9,521 bases of DNA, taken from contig CAZGLK010000029.1 of the NCBI GenBank assembly GCA_964526375.1, positions 1 to 9,521 on the forward strand, given 5' to 3'. The position numbers were made by a program, and so were the translations under genes. The first letter of the stretch is position 1, and every line of letters begins with the position of its first letter. The DNA comes from CAZGLK01 sp964526375 (GTDB lineage: Bacteria > Patescibacteriota > Minisyncoccia > JACQLN01). Below, one piece after another: positions 1 through 5,068 of this stretch. The notes beneath the pieces are model-generated. The model searched no databases and was not told the DNA's origin. It saw nothing but the letters and a program-made list of their open reading frames with translations.

Positions 1-10
1 GTAAGTCCTA
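1..10. repeat. End of a MITE-like element (third copy, mostly outside window)
   Basis: The first ten bases, GTAAGTCCTA, are identical to the right terminus of the repeat at 4920-5067 and, inverted, to the left terminus of the copy at 6034-6180. The window (possibly the contig) therefore begins at or inside a further copy, and only the terminal inverted repeat is visible. A contig breaking at a dispersed repeat would be expected. Confidence 0.55.
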
Positions 11-64
11 CCATAATCTATTTTATCACGCTTTTTCGGGTTTTAATCAAGTGTCGCGAAATGG

Positions 65-73
65 TGGTACAAT
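65..73 (+). promoter_or_regulatory. Extended -10 promoter for the recombinase gene
   Basis: TGG followed by TACAAT (68-73) matches an extended -10 element. I see no good -35 box. Transcription would start near position 80 and leave a leader of about 115 nt that contains the palindrome at 96-166. The assignment is by motif only. Confidence 0.35.
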
Positions 74-95
74 AATAGACGATGCCAATACAACT

Positions 96-166
96 CTACT
101 AATTACCAATCATCACAAATATACTAATAATTCATTAGTAGATTAGTAACTATTCGTAATTGGTAG
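96..166. repeat. 71-nt imperfect palindrome made of GTAATT/TACTAATT-like units
   Basis: The segment folds on itself around position 131. Of 35 opposed pairs I count 27 Watson-Crick pairs and one G-T pair. The outer arms read CTACTAATTACCAAT on the left and GTAATTGGTAG on the right. A 14-bp direct repeat (137-150 and 177-190, one mismatch) overlaps its right side and reaches almost to the start codon at 197. Similar AT-rich units occur at 1111-1185, 2216-2247 and 2610-2641. The function is unknown; it could be a leader structure or a recombinase or mobile-repeat site. Confidence 0.6.
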
Positions 167-196
167 GAAGTATCGGAGTAGATTAGCAACGCGCTT

Positions 197-1111
197 ATGA
201 ACCTGAATCAACTACTCAAAGACTACTTAGACTATCTGGAAATAGAAAAAAACCGGTCGCAAAAGACGCGGGAAAATTACGAACGCTACCTAAAGAGGTT
301 TTTGGCCTGGGCCAAAATTGCCAGCCCCGGCCAGATTAGCGCCGATCTGGTGCGAAATTATCGCCTGCATCTAAACCGCGTCAATCCACCGCTAAAAAAG
401 ATCAGCCAGAATTATCACTTGATAGCTTTAAGAAACCTTCTAAAATATCTGGCCAAAAGAGATGTAAAAACTCTCACCGCCGACAAGATTGAGTTGGGTC
501 AAGCCGGTGAAAGACAAATTGACTTTTTGGAAAACGAAGAGGTGGAACGGCTGCTGGATTCGGCCCGGGGCAATTCCCTTAAATCTGGTCGCGATAAAGC
601 TATGCTGGAGCTGCTTTTTTCTACCGGGTTGAGAGTCTCGGAACTGTGCTCGCTTAACCGTGACTCCGTAAACTTAAAAAACGGCGAGTTTGCCGTGCGG
701 GGCAAGGGTGACAAGGTAAGAGTGGTGTTTCTTTCGGAGCATGCCAAAAAGGCGCTGGCGGATTATCTGGATAAGAGAAAAGATATTAATGAAGCGCTGT
801 TTGCTAGGATCAGGAATCAGGAATTAGGAATTAGGAATAATCAGGATAGCGAATCAAGGCTTACGCCGAGAAGCGTGCAGCGGCTGGTCAAGTACTACGC
901 GGCTAAGGCCGGGCTGGTAAAAAACATACATCCCCATACCCTTAGGCACTCTTTCGCCACCGATCTTTTGCGCAACGGCGCCGATTTGCGTTCAGTGCAG
1001 GCTCTGCTTGGGCACGCCAATGTAACCACCACTCAAATCTACACCCATGTTACCGACACTCAACTAAAAGAAGTGCATAGGGCGTTTCATGCCAGAAGAA
1101 GAAAGCAGTAA
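197..1111 (+). CDS. Tyrosine recombinase, XerC/XerD-like
   Basis: This is a 304-aa site-specific recombinase of the tyrosine integrase family, close in length to XerC/XerD (about 300 aa). Residues 1-90 form the N-terminal SAM-like core-binding domain. The catalytic domain holds all six expected residues: Arg146 (in STGLRVSEL), Lys170 (in VRGKGDK), His247 and Arg250 (in HPHTLRHSF), His273 (in LLGHANV) and the nucleophile Tyr282. Xer proteins resolve chromosome dimers at dif; with an accessory neighbourhood an integrase role is also possible, and no dif or att site was identified. Residues 204-219 (positions 806-853) come from a short repeat of AGGAATTAGGAATTAGG type and look like a repeat-expanded loop just before the conserved RLTPRSVQRLV. 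The ATG start has no SD sequence. It converges on trpS. Confidence 0.9.
   Translation: MNLNQLLKDYLDYLEIEKNRSQKTRENYERYLKRFLAWAKIASPGQISADLVRNYRLHLNRVNPPLKKISQNYHLIALRNLLKYLAKRDVKTLTADKIELGQAGERQIDFLENEEVERLLDSARGNSLKSGRDKAMLELLFSTGLRVSELCSLNRDSVNLKNGEFAVRGKGDKVRVVFLSEHAKKALADYLDKRKDINEALFARIRNQELGIRNNQDSESRLTPRSVQRLVKYYAAKAGLVKNIHPHTLRHSFATDLLRNGADLRSVQALLGHANVTTTQIYTHVTDTQLKEVHRAFHARRRKQ
806..853 (+). repeat. Microsatellite-like AGGAATTAGGAAT repeat inside the recombinase gene
   Basis: Imperfect tandem units of GGAATCA/GGAATTA run through the coding sequence and encode a low-complexity loop (RIRNQELGIRNNQDSES). The reading frame is kept. The insertion sits between the fourth catalytic-domain segment and the RLTPRSVQRLV motif, away from catalytic residues. 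Confidence 0.5.
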
Positions 1112-1130
1112 TTGGGTAAATTGGTAACTA

Positions 1131-1164
1131 GAACACCCAGCTCGCATCTGCGAGCTGGGTGTTC
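1131..1164. terminator. Perfect 16-bp hairpin between convergent genes
   Basis: Positions 1131-1146 and 1149-1164 are perfect reverse complements around a 2-nt centre. The hairpin lies between the stop of the recombinase gene (1111) and the stop of trpS (1206), where a bidirectional terminator is expected. There is no U-tract on either strand. It is instead flanked by GTAATT-like sequence (1111-1130 and 1165-1185), so it may belong to the same AT-rich repeat family as 96-166. Confidence 0.5.
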
Positions 1165-1205
1165 GTAATTACTTGGTTACTAATTGCGCGGCCGCAGGCC
1201 GCTAA

Positions 1206-2201
1206 TTACTGATGTAGCCCCATCGTCTCTTTGACCAACCCGAGAGTCTCTTGCGCTTCGGCGTGGGCCTTGGCGGTGCCGTCCGACAAGATTTGATCAA
1301 TCATCTCCGGATTTTTTTCAAACTCGGCGCGTTTTTTTCTTATGGGATCCAAAAAGTTATTTATCGCCGCCGCCAATTTTTCTTTTACCTCCACATCTCC
1401 CACCGCGCCTTTTTGGTAGCGCGATTTTAGGTCGACGACCTCGTTTTTGTTGGGATTGAAAATGTCGTGGTAAATAAACACCGGATTGCCCTCAACCTGG
1501 CCGGGCTCGTTGCCGTGGATTCTGCTCGGATCGGTGTACATGTTCATTACTTTATTTTTAACTTCTTCCGAAGAATCAGAAAGATAAATGCAATTGTTGA
1601 GCGACTTGGACATTTTTGTTTTGCCGTCTGTGCCTATTAAACTAACCGACTCGTTGCCTATCAAGGCTTCGGGGATAGGAAATACTTCGCCATACATATT
1701 GTTAAAGCGGTTAGCTATTTCTCTGGTGATTTCAATGTGTGATTCCTGATCTTTGCCCACCGGTACCAAATTAGCTCGCAGCATCAAAATATCGGCCGAC
1801 TGCAAAACCGGGTAAGACAAAAGCCCCAGCGAGGCGCTTTCTATTTTAAGGTCGCGCATAACCTCCTTAAGCGTGGGCATTCTTTCCAAACGCGGCACAT
1901 TTACCAGCATGGAAAACAAAAGATGCAGATAGGTTACTTCGGGCACCTGCGATTGGCGGTAAAAAATAACTTTATTTGGGTCCAGTCCCACTGCCAAATA
2001 ATCCAGCATCAATTGGCGGATGTTTTCTTCTATTTTTTGAATGTGTTCTTTTTCCGGTTTAGTGGTTAGGGTGTGCAGGTCGGCCACAATAATAAAAGTA
2101 TCGTATTCGTTTTGCAGTTTAATACGATTCTTTAATGTGCCCACATAATGGCCTAAATGAAGTTTGCCGGTAGGCCGGTCGCCGGTTAAAATTCTTTGCA
2201 T
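1206..2201 (-). CDS. trpS: Tryptophanyl-tRNA synthetase
   Basis: This class Ic aminoacyl-tRNA synthetase activates tryptophan with ATP and charges tRNA-Trp in the cytoplasm. At 331 aa it has the usual bacterial TrpRS length. The HIGH-type signature is TGKLHLGHY at residues 11-19 and the KMSKS loop is exact at 196-200. The tRNA-synthetase-typical stretch VGKDQESHIEITREIA (about 148-163) and the MYTDP segment (221-225) also match the family. The ATG at 2201 is chosen because the protein begins directly with the Rossmann strand (MQRILTGDRPTG). No SD sequence precedes it; the upstream bases are AT-rich and run into the inverted repeat at 2216-2247. It is a housekeeping gene between two accessory-looking genes. 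Confidence 0.97.
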   Translation of the reverse strand: MQRILTGDRPTGKLHLGHYVGTLKNRIKLQNEYDTFIIVADLHTLTTKPEKEHIQKIEENIRQLMLDYLAVGLDPNKVIFYRQSQVPEVTYLHLLFSMLVNVPRLERMPTLKEVMRDLKIESASLGLLSYPVLQSADILMLRANLVPVGKDQESHIEITREIANRFNNMYGEVFPIPEALIGNESVSLIGTDGKTKMSKSLNNCIYLSDSSEEVKNKVMNMYTDPSRIHGNEPGQVEGNPVFIYHDIFNPNKNEVVDLKSRYQKGAVGDVEVKEKLAAAINNFLDPIRKKRAEFEKNPEMIDQILSDGTAKAHAEAQETLGLVKETMGLHQ

Positions 2202-2215
2202 AAAAATATATTGGA

Positions 2216-2247
2216 AGTAATTAGGTAATTAAGTAACTGAGTAATTA
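2216..2247. repeat. Left 32-bp inverted repeat bounding the four-helix-bundle gene
   Basis: It is built from units such as GTAATTAG, GTAATTAA and GTAACTGA. Its reverse complement matches 2610-2641 at 28 of 32 positions. The stop codon of the enclosed gene (2245-2247) lies inside it. Confidence 0.75.
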
Positions 2248-2610
2248 AAGTGCCTTGACCTGTCTTTTGGTTGACTTGATGTAGTTGTTGATCTTAAAAT
2301 GCAGCTTTGCCAATTTCTCCTTGATTATTCTAGATTCGTCAGCGGTTAATCTTTCTCGCTCCCATAAAACTTCAATCCAGTGAATTGTTTCTAACAACGA
2401 TCCCCTGGAATTATAATTGAACTTGTTCTTATCAAGATAGTGATATCTTCCAAACCCTTCAGCAATGTTGGCCCCCACAGAATCAATAGCGGAAACGCAT
2501 TGGTCACCCATAATCTTTTTGTCTCGCCAATCCAACCTTGTGTATACATTCCAAATATCTTTGCTGATTTCCCTGGCCAGTCTATAAATTTCTAAGTCTT
2601 CCAGCTCCAT
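2245..2610 (-). CDS. Four-helix-bundle protein (23S rRNA-intervening-sequence protein family)
   Basis: The protein is 121 aa if it starts at the ATG at 2608-2610. An upstream in-frame TTG at 2628 lies wholly inside the flanking repeat and is unlikely to be used. Family hallmarks are ANIAEGFGR (residues 47-55) and SRGSLLET (68-75). The charged helical pattern suits the pentameric four-helix bundle of the S23/IVP family (PF05635, TIGR02436), which is related to bacterial Avd of diversity-generating retroelements. Members are encoded in 23S rRNA intervening sequences of some bacteria and as free-standing multicopy genes in Patescibacteria. The biochemical role is not established; nucleic-acid binding through a positively charged surface is the usual suggestion. 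Inverted repeats begin at the start codon and end at the stop codon. The interrupted tRNA on the same strand ends about 40 nt upstream. Confidence 0.85.
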   Translation of the reverse strand: MELEDLEIYRLAREISKDIWNVYTRLDWRDKKIMGDQCVSAIDSVGANIAEGFGRYHYLDKNKFNYNSRGSLLETIHWIEVLWERERLTADESRIIKEKLAKLHFKINNYIKSTKRQVKAL

Positions 2611-2641
2611 AATTACCCAGTTACGCAATTACTTAATTACT
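2610..2641. repeat. Right 32-bp inverted repeat bounding the four-helix-bundle gene
   Basis: It is the inverted partner of 2216-2247 (28 of 32 matches) and abuts the ATG of the four-helix-bundle gene. Together the two arms define a 426-bp unit. I see no target-site duplication outside the arms. Confidence 0.75.
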
Positions 2642-2689
2642 AAATCCCTTGCGCCTCCGCCAGGACTCGAACCCGGAACTCTTGGTCCC

Positions 2690-2862
2690 CCGCCTGCCTT
2701 GTCGTGCGCCCTCGGAGGGATTCGGTCACACCTCTCGCCTTCGGTGAGGCCGCGACCCCGCCTCGGCCGTGCTCGCTCTGCTCGCACATGCCTCCGGCCT
2801 TCGAATCCCCACGCGAGCCAAGCAGTTGGCTCGCTTCTCGTCACAACTCACTTCGTTCGTTG
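2690..2862 (-). repeat. Hairpin-rich GC segment inside the interrupted tRNA
   Basis: This stretch lies between the nested tRNA-Arg and the 3' half. It holds four hairpins. 2844-2862 and 2769-2787 are 19-nt hairpins with 3-nt loops; as minus-strand RNA each has two opposed GA steps at the same place in the stem (tandem G-A pairs). 2813-2834 has a perfect 8-bp stem. 2734-2748 has a 6-bp stem (with a G-T on the plus strand). Positions 2705-2724 exactly repeat 20 bases at 2861-2880, the T-arm and acceptor end of tRNA-Arg, so part of the insert is a tRNA fragment. Several apparent ORFs here are artefacts of this structure. Confidence 0.6.
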
Positions 2863-2934
2863 CGCCCTCGGAGGGATTCGAACCCCCAACAGCTGGTCCG
2901 AAGCCAGCTGTGATATCCATTTCACCACGAGGGC
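2863..2934 (-). tRNA. tRNA-Arg(TCG), nested inside the interrupted tRNA
   Basis: A complete 72-nt cloverleaf. Acceptor GCCCTCG pairs with CGAGGGC. The D-arm spans GTGAAATGGATATCAC. The anticodon arm GCTGG-CTTCGGA-CCAGC has anticodon TCG, reading CGA and probably other CGN codons as Arg. The variable loop has 4 nt, and the T-arm is GGGGG-TTCGAAT-CCCTC with one wobble. The discriminator is G and no CCA is encoded; GCA follows. It is on the same strand as the two halves of the flanking tRNA and is probably transcribed with them. I see a TTGACA at minus-strand positions 3015-3010 upstream but no convincing -10 box. Confidence 0.93.
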
Positions 2935-3075
2935 AAGTACGGCGGGCAGGGAAGCCAAGTGTGATATCCGTTTCACCACAGAGGCAGTTTTTTTCGCGTT
3001 GTTTTGTCAATCTTGACCCCTAAAATTGGTCTTGCTAGGCTACCTATCGTCAATGCTAGCATGGTTCAGGTTACA

Positions 3076-3104
3076 TTGACAAACTATTATAAATATGCTA
3101 AGAT
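3076..3104 (+). promoter_or_regulatory. Strong sigma-70-type promoter of the 3D-domain gene
   Basis: A consensus TTGACA (3076-3081), a 17-bp spacer, and TAAGAT (3099-3104) preceded by TGC, i.e. an extended -10. The start site would be near 3111, leaving a leader of only 25-30 nt. Confidence 0.75.
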
Positions 3105-3111
3105 GGGAATA

Positions 3112-3133
3112 CTCGCTAAAGGCGAGGTTTTTT
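3112..3133 (+). promoter_or_regulatory. 5'-terminal stem-loop plus U-run in the leader
   Basis: CTCGC (3112-3116) pairs with GCGAG (3122-3126) across TAAAG and is followed by six T residues (3128-3133). It resembles a miniature intrinsic terminator placed at the very 5' end of the transcript. The 3' arm contains GCGAGG, the only SD-like sequence before the start codon, so the stem may also mask ribosome binding. Confidence 0.45.
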
Positions 3134-3134
3134 A

Positions 3135-3683
3135 TTGCCTATGTTTATCCAACTATTCAAAAAAATACTCGTTTTTAGGCTGATTTTATCCTTAATGTTG
3201 CTGTTGGCTGTGCCAGCCGCGGCTCAAGCCGCTTGGCTGAATTTGGATGGAATAAACAGCTGGATTAAGGAAAAAACCAGCCTGCCTTTTTGGCAGAAAC
3301 GGATTATTCCCGACTGGGATGATAATCTTACCACAATCAGCGGTAATGCTTTGGTGTCGGCTAATATACCTTTGGTAGGAGTGGTTAAAACCTATGAGGT
3401 TGTGCTAACCGGCTATTCGGCCAGTATAGACGAAACCGACGATACTCCACTGATTACGGCTTCGGGCGCGTGGGTGGGTGACGGCGTGGCCGCCAGCAAC
3501 TTTTTGCCCTTTGGCACTCAAATTAAAATCCCCGAAATTTTCGGCGGCAAGGTTTTTACCATCAAAGACCGCATGGCGCCCAAGCACTCCGACAAAATAG
3601 ATATTTGGTTTGAATCCAAAGACCTGGCCAGAACCTTCGGCGCCAAGAAAGCCCAGGTCCAGGTGTTAGAATCAGTGCTCTAA
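3135..3683 (+). CDS. Secreted 3D-domain (RlpA-like double-psi barrel) protein
   Basis: The protein is 182 aa from TTG 3135, or 180 aa from ATG 3141. The TTG lies 7 nt after a GAGG and is favoured only slightly. Residues 7-32 are a signal peptide: a basic start, a long Leu-rich core, and an AQA-AW cleavage-like site. The C-terminal half matches the 3D domain: TGYSAS (92-97), TPLITASGAWVGDGVAAS (104-121), LPFGTQIKIP (124-133) and the aspartate triad region KDRM...SDKIDIWF with Asp145, Asp153 and Asp156. This fold is related to the MltA catalytic barrel and to peptidoglycan-active proteins. The likely site is the cell envelope; the activity is inferred from family only. It has its own promoter and terminator, so it is probably monocistronic. 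Confidence 0.85.
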   Translation: MPMFIQLFKKILVFRLILSLMLLLAVPAAAQAAWLNLDGINSWIKEKTSLPFWQKRIIPDWDDNLTTISGNALVSANIPLVGVVKTYEVVLTGYSASIDETDDTPLITASGAWVGDGVAASNFLPFGTQIKIPEIFGGKVFTIKDRMAPKHSDKIDIWFESKDLARTFGAKKAQVQVLESVL

Positions 3684-3696
3684 TGACAATCTTCCC

Positions 3697-3724
3697 ATGA
3701 CCTACACTCGGTGTAGGTCATTTT
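3697..3724 (+). terminator. Intrinsic terminator after the 3D-domain gene
   Basis: A perfect 11-bp stem (3697-3707 with 3711-3721), a TCG loop, and TTTT at the 3' side. It begins 13 nt after the stop codon. Confidence 0.8.
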
Positions 3725-3726
3725 GG

Positions 3727-3969
3727 TTAGTCCAGATGCTGGAATCCGTATTCTAAAATGTTTTTATGGAGCCCCGTGCCCACAAACGAAACATGCGGGA
3801 TCTCGCGGCTGCGAAATTCCTTTCCTGTTTGTTTGCCCTCCAGACGGAGAATCAGCCGCTTGGGCGTGATATCGTGGAGATTCTTTAGCGCGTGGATAGA
3901 AAAGTGCTGTGGAGCCCCACGCGCAGAGCCTGCCTGCCGGCAGGCAGGGAACCCCGCACCGAGGGCCAT
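3727..3969 (-). CDS. Unidentified short ORF, possibly a gene remnant
   Basis: This is an 80-aa ORF that I do not recognise. Residues 22-80 read like real protein, with alternating hydrophobic strands around LILRLEG and a FRSREIPHVSFVGTG segment. The first 20 residues are encoded by a GC-rich palindrome (3929-3948) and look like repeat-derived sequence (ACRQAG). A plausible reading is the 3' part of a gene whose 5' part was replaced or truncated by repeat insertion. It follows the AbiEii gene on the same strand by about 50 nt and ends 3 nt from the terminator of the convergent 3D-domain gene. Coding status is uncertain. Confidence 0.35.
   Translation of the reverse strand: MALGAGFPACRQAGSARGAPQHFSIHALKNLHDITPKRLILRLEGKQTGKEFRSREIPHVSFVGTGLHKNILEYGFQHLD
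3929..3948. repeat. 20-bp perfect palindrome cctgcctgccggcaggcagg
   Basis: A perfectly self-complementary sequence of a kind often seen dispersed in Patescibacteria genomes, where it also invades genes and is read as ACRQAG-like peptides. Confidence 0.7.
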
Positions 3970-4013
3970 TCACCCACCCCGATGCAAGATCGGGGTGGCC
4001 CTCTGGTGTGGGG
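3952..4013. terminator. Large GC-rich hairpin downstream of the AbiEii toxin gene
   Basis: Nested arms pair as follows: 3952-3960 with 4005-4013 (one wobble), 3961-3967 with 3997-4003, and an inner stem 3974-3983 with 3989-3996 or so across GCAAG. It starts 7 nt after the AbiEii stop on the minus strand, so it could end that transcript, but no U-run follows. It may simply be another dispersed palindrome. Confidence 0.4.
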
Positions 4014-4019
4014 TAGGCC

Positions 4020-4637
4020 CTAGATTTTAGAAGTTTTAACGGCCCGTGTTAGAAATTTTTGTACTGTGCCTCGACTAACTTTGTCGCGGAGGAAATCTAT
4101 TTTTTGAGTGGCGACATCTTCAAGAGAAACAAGCTGTCCTAGAAATAGACGATCATTAAAATCTCCGCCAAACTTTTTTTGAGCGTGGACAATTACGTCA
4201 GGCAAGTCCACATGTTTCTCCTTTAGCAGAAAATACCAATCAATATAATCTTTGTAGGATAAACGTTTACCAATAGAAAATGCTTTCATGGCCGCAATCT
4301 CACGAATGCTGACGATTGGCAACTCTTTAAATTTTTTAAGGTTGTCGATGACAGGATACGGGTAATTAAAAAAGGTGGTTCTGATATTATCAATTAACAC
4401 ATTTAGTTGTTCTGGCGAACGATATGTCACGGAAATCGAAGAGGCAGCAAATACTTGTTTTACCTTCGAAAGCAGATAAGGTGATAGTTTCTCTTCAGAA
4501 AACAAATCGAAATCTGCTGAAAGTCTGTGGCCAATTTGAAGCGCCAAAGCAGTACCGCCAGCCAAATAAAATTTTTGAAATCGGCCCAGTCGCGAAAACA
4601 ATTTAGCCGCTGTTTTAGTAAGCGCTTTTTCGTGCAT
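4020..4637 (-). CDS. AbiEii/AbiGii-type nucleotidyltransferase toxin
   Basis: A 205-aa protein of the AbiEii toxin family (PF08843, nucleotidyltransferase fold). The signature YLAGGTALALQIGHRLSADFDLF (residues 24-46) gives the GG-T motif and the metal-binding pair Asp42/Asp44. Further conserved residues are Lys118 (in AAMKAF) and the K-DY-D segment at 129-133 (SYKDYIDWYFLL). Characterised AbiE toxins transfer nucleotides to targets such as tRNA; activity here is inferred. The start codon overlaps the upstream partner gene by 23 nt, showing translational coupling, and the ATG has no SD of its own. The classical AbiEi antitoxin is absent. A second AbiEii gene with a different partner lies at 9052. 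Confidence 0.88.
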   Translation of the reverse strand: MHEKALTKTAAKLFSRLGRFQKFYLAGGTALALQIGHRLSADFDLFSEEKLSPYLLSKVKQVFAASSISVTYRSPEQLNVLIDNIRTTFFNYPYPVIDNLKKFKELPIVSIREIAAMKAFSIGKRLSYKDYIDWYFLLKEKHVDLPDVIVHAQKKFGGDFNDRLFLGQLVSLEDVATQKIDFLRDKVSRGTVQKFLTRAVKTSKI

Positions 4638-4908
4638 GACGAAATTGAGACAATGAGAATACGACTTTTGCTAAGTTTCGTGATTCAGGATGGAATTCTG
4701 AATCAAGCCGTCGTTTTAACACCCGGCGAATGGTTTCTTTACCGTATTTTTTAATAATCCAACGCCAGTGATCAAGCCTGCCCTCATTAATCGTGTTCAG
4801 GATGATATCCTCTTTGTCTTCATTAACATCAATGTCTTCCCATTTTAGTGACCACAAAAGCGGTCGGAATGTTTTGGGTGGTTGTTCTTTGTGCGAAGCT
4901 TTTATCAT
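4615..4908 (-). CDS. DUF6922-like partner (probable antitoxin) of AbiEii
   Basis: A 97-aa protein from ATG 4908. A longer reading from 5004 would be encoded by the adjacent MITE and is rejected. The core FRPLLWSLKWEDIDVNEDKEDIILNTINEGRLDHW, here residues 14-48, followed by a helix with KKYGKETIRRVLKRR, resembles DUF6922-type proteins that commonly sit upstream of AbiEii genes. I assign it as a probable antitoxin or regulator from position, size and the 23-nt overlap with the toxin gene; the family has no settled function. A MITE-like element ends 11 bp upstream of the start, so promoter sequences, if any, are at the repeat junction. A weak -10-like AACAAT spans that junction. Confidence 0.7.
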   Translation of the reverse strand: MIKASHKEQPPKTFRPLLWSLKWEDIDVNEDKEDIILNTINEGRLDHWRWIIKKYGKETIRRVLKRRLDSEFHPESRNLAKVVFSLSQFRHARKSAY

Positions 4909-4919
4909 GTCTATATTGT

Positions 4920-5067
4920 TAGGACTTACCCCCCTAATCCTTTCCCCTCCTAGAATAGGAGGGGGCGGGGGTGGTAGCCGCGCAAAGAGATGCTTTTGTT
5001 GCATGGCACAACCTACCCCTCCTAACCTCCCCTATGCTAGGGGAGGAACTAAAGCGCGTAAGTCCTA
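4920..5067 (+). mobile_element. MITE-like element, copy 1 (~148 bp)
   Basis: Terminal inverted repeats TAGGACTTAC and GTAAGTCCTA bound two internal perfect 9-bp hairpins (4944-4964 and 5026-5046). The flanking five bases are ATTGT on the left and ATTAT on the right, a near target-site duplication. It encodes no protein of its own. The reverse complement of 6034-6180 matches it along the whole length with scattered substitutions. It inserted just upstream of the AbiEii partner gene. Confidence 0.75.
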
Positions 5068-5068
5068 A

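Larger units (their letters stand above)
2652..2985 (-). tRNA. Interrupted Arg-type tRNA: two halves split in the anticodon loop by about 262 nt
   Basis: The 5' half (2985 down to about 2951) gives acceptor GCCTCTG, a D-arm, anticodon-stem strand CTTGG and the start of the loop, CT-TC. The 3' half (2687 down to 2652) gives loop bases GA, anticodon-stem strand CCAAG, a 4-nt variable loop, a T-arm with loop TTCGAGT, and acceptor CGGAGGC. The acceptor pairs 7/7 with one G-T; the anticodon stem pairs 5/5. The D-arm is nearly identical to that of the nested tRNA-Arg, including the A20-type position, so an Arg isoacceptor is likely. Joining CTTC to GGACCAAG would give anticodon TCG in a 72-nt tRNA, but the exact junction is uncertain (TCC or others are possible). 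The insert ends, TTCCCTGCCCGCC and GGCAGGCGGGGGA, can pair over 13 positions (10 Watson-Crick, 2 wobble, 1 mismatch) and extend the anticodon stem. No CCA is encoded. It may be a spliced gene, a pseudogene, or a misassembly. Confidence 0.6.

Noticed and set aside
2686..2954. Classical group I intron in the tRNA anticodon loop
   Set aside because: The insert contains a full tRNA and a tRNA fragment, and I could not identify P3/P7 core sequences or a homing endonuclease; an intron-like role is left open but not this class.
2629..3023. Several overlapping frames on both strands in the tRNA region
   Set aside because: They are translations of tRNA genes and GC-rich hairpins; open frames arise because the region is GC-rich.
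4909..5004. N-terminal extension of the AbiEii partner to 5004
   Set aside because: The added residues (proline run, GGERIRGVS) are encoded by the MITE; the ATG at 4908 gives the family-like start.
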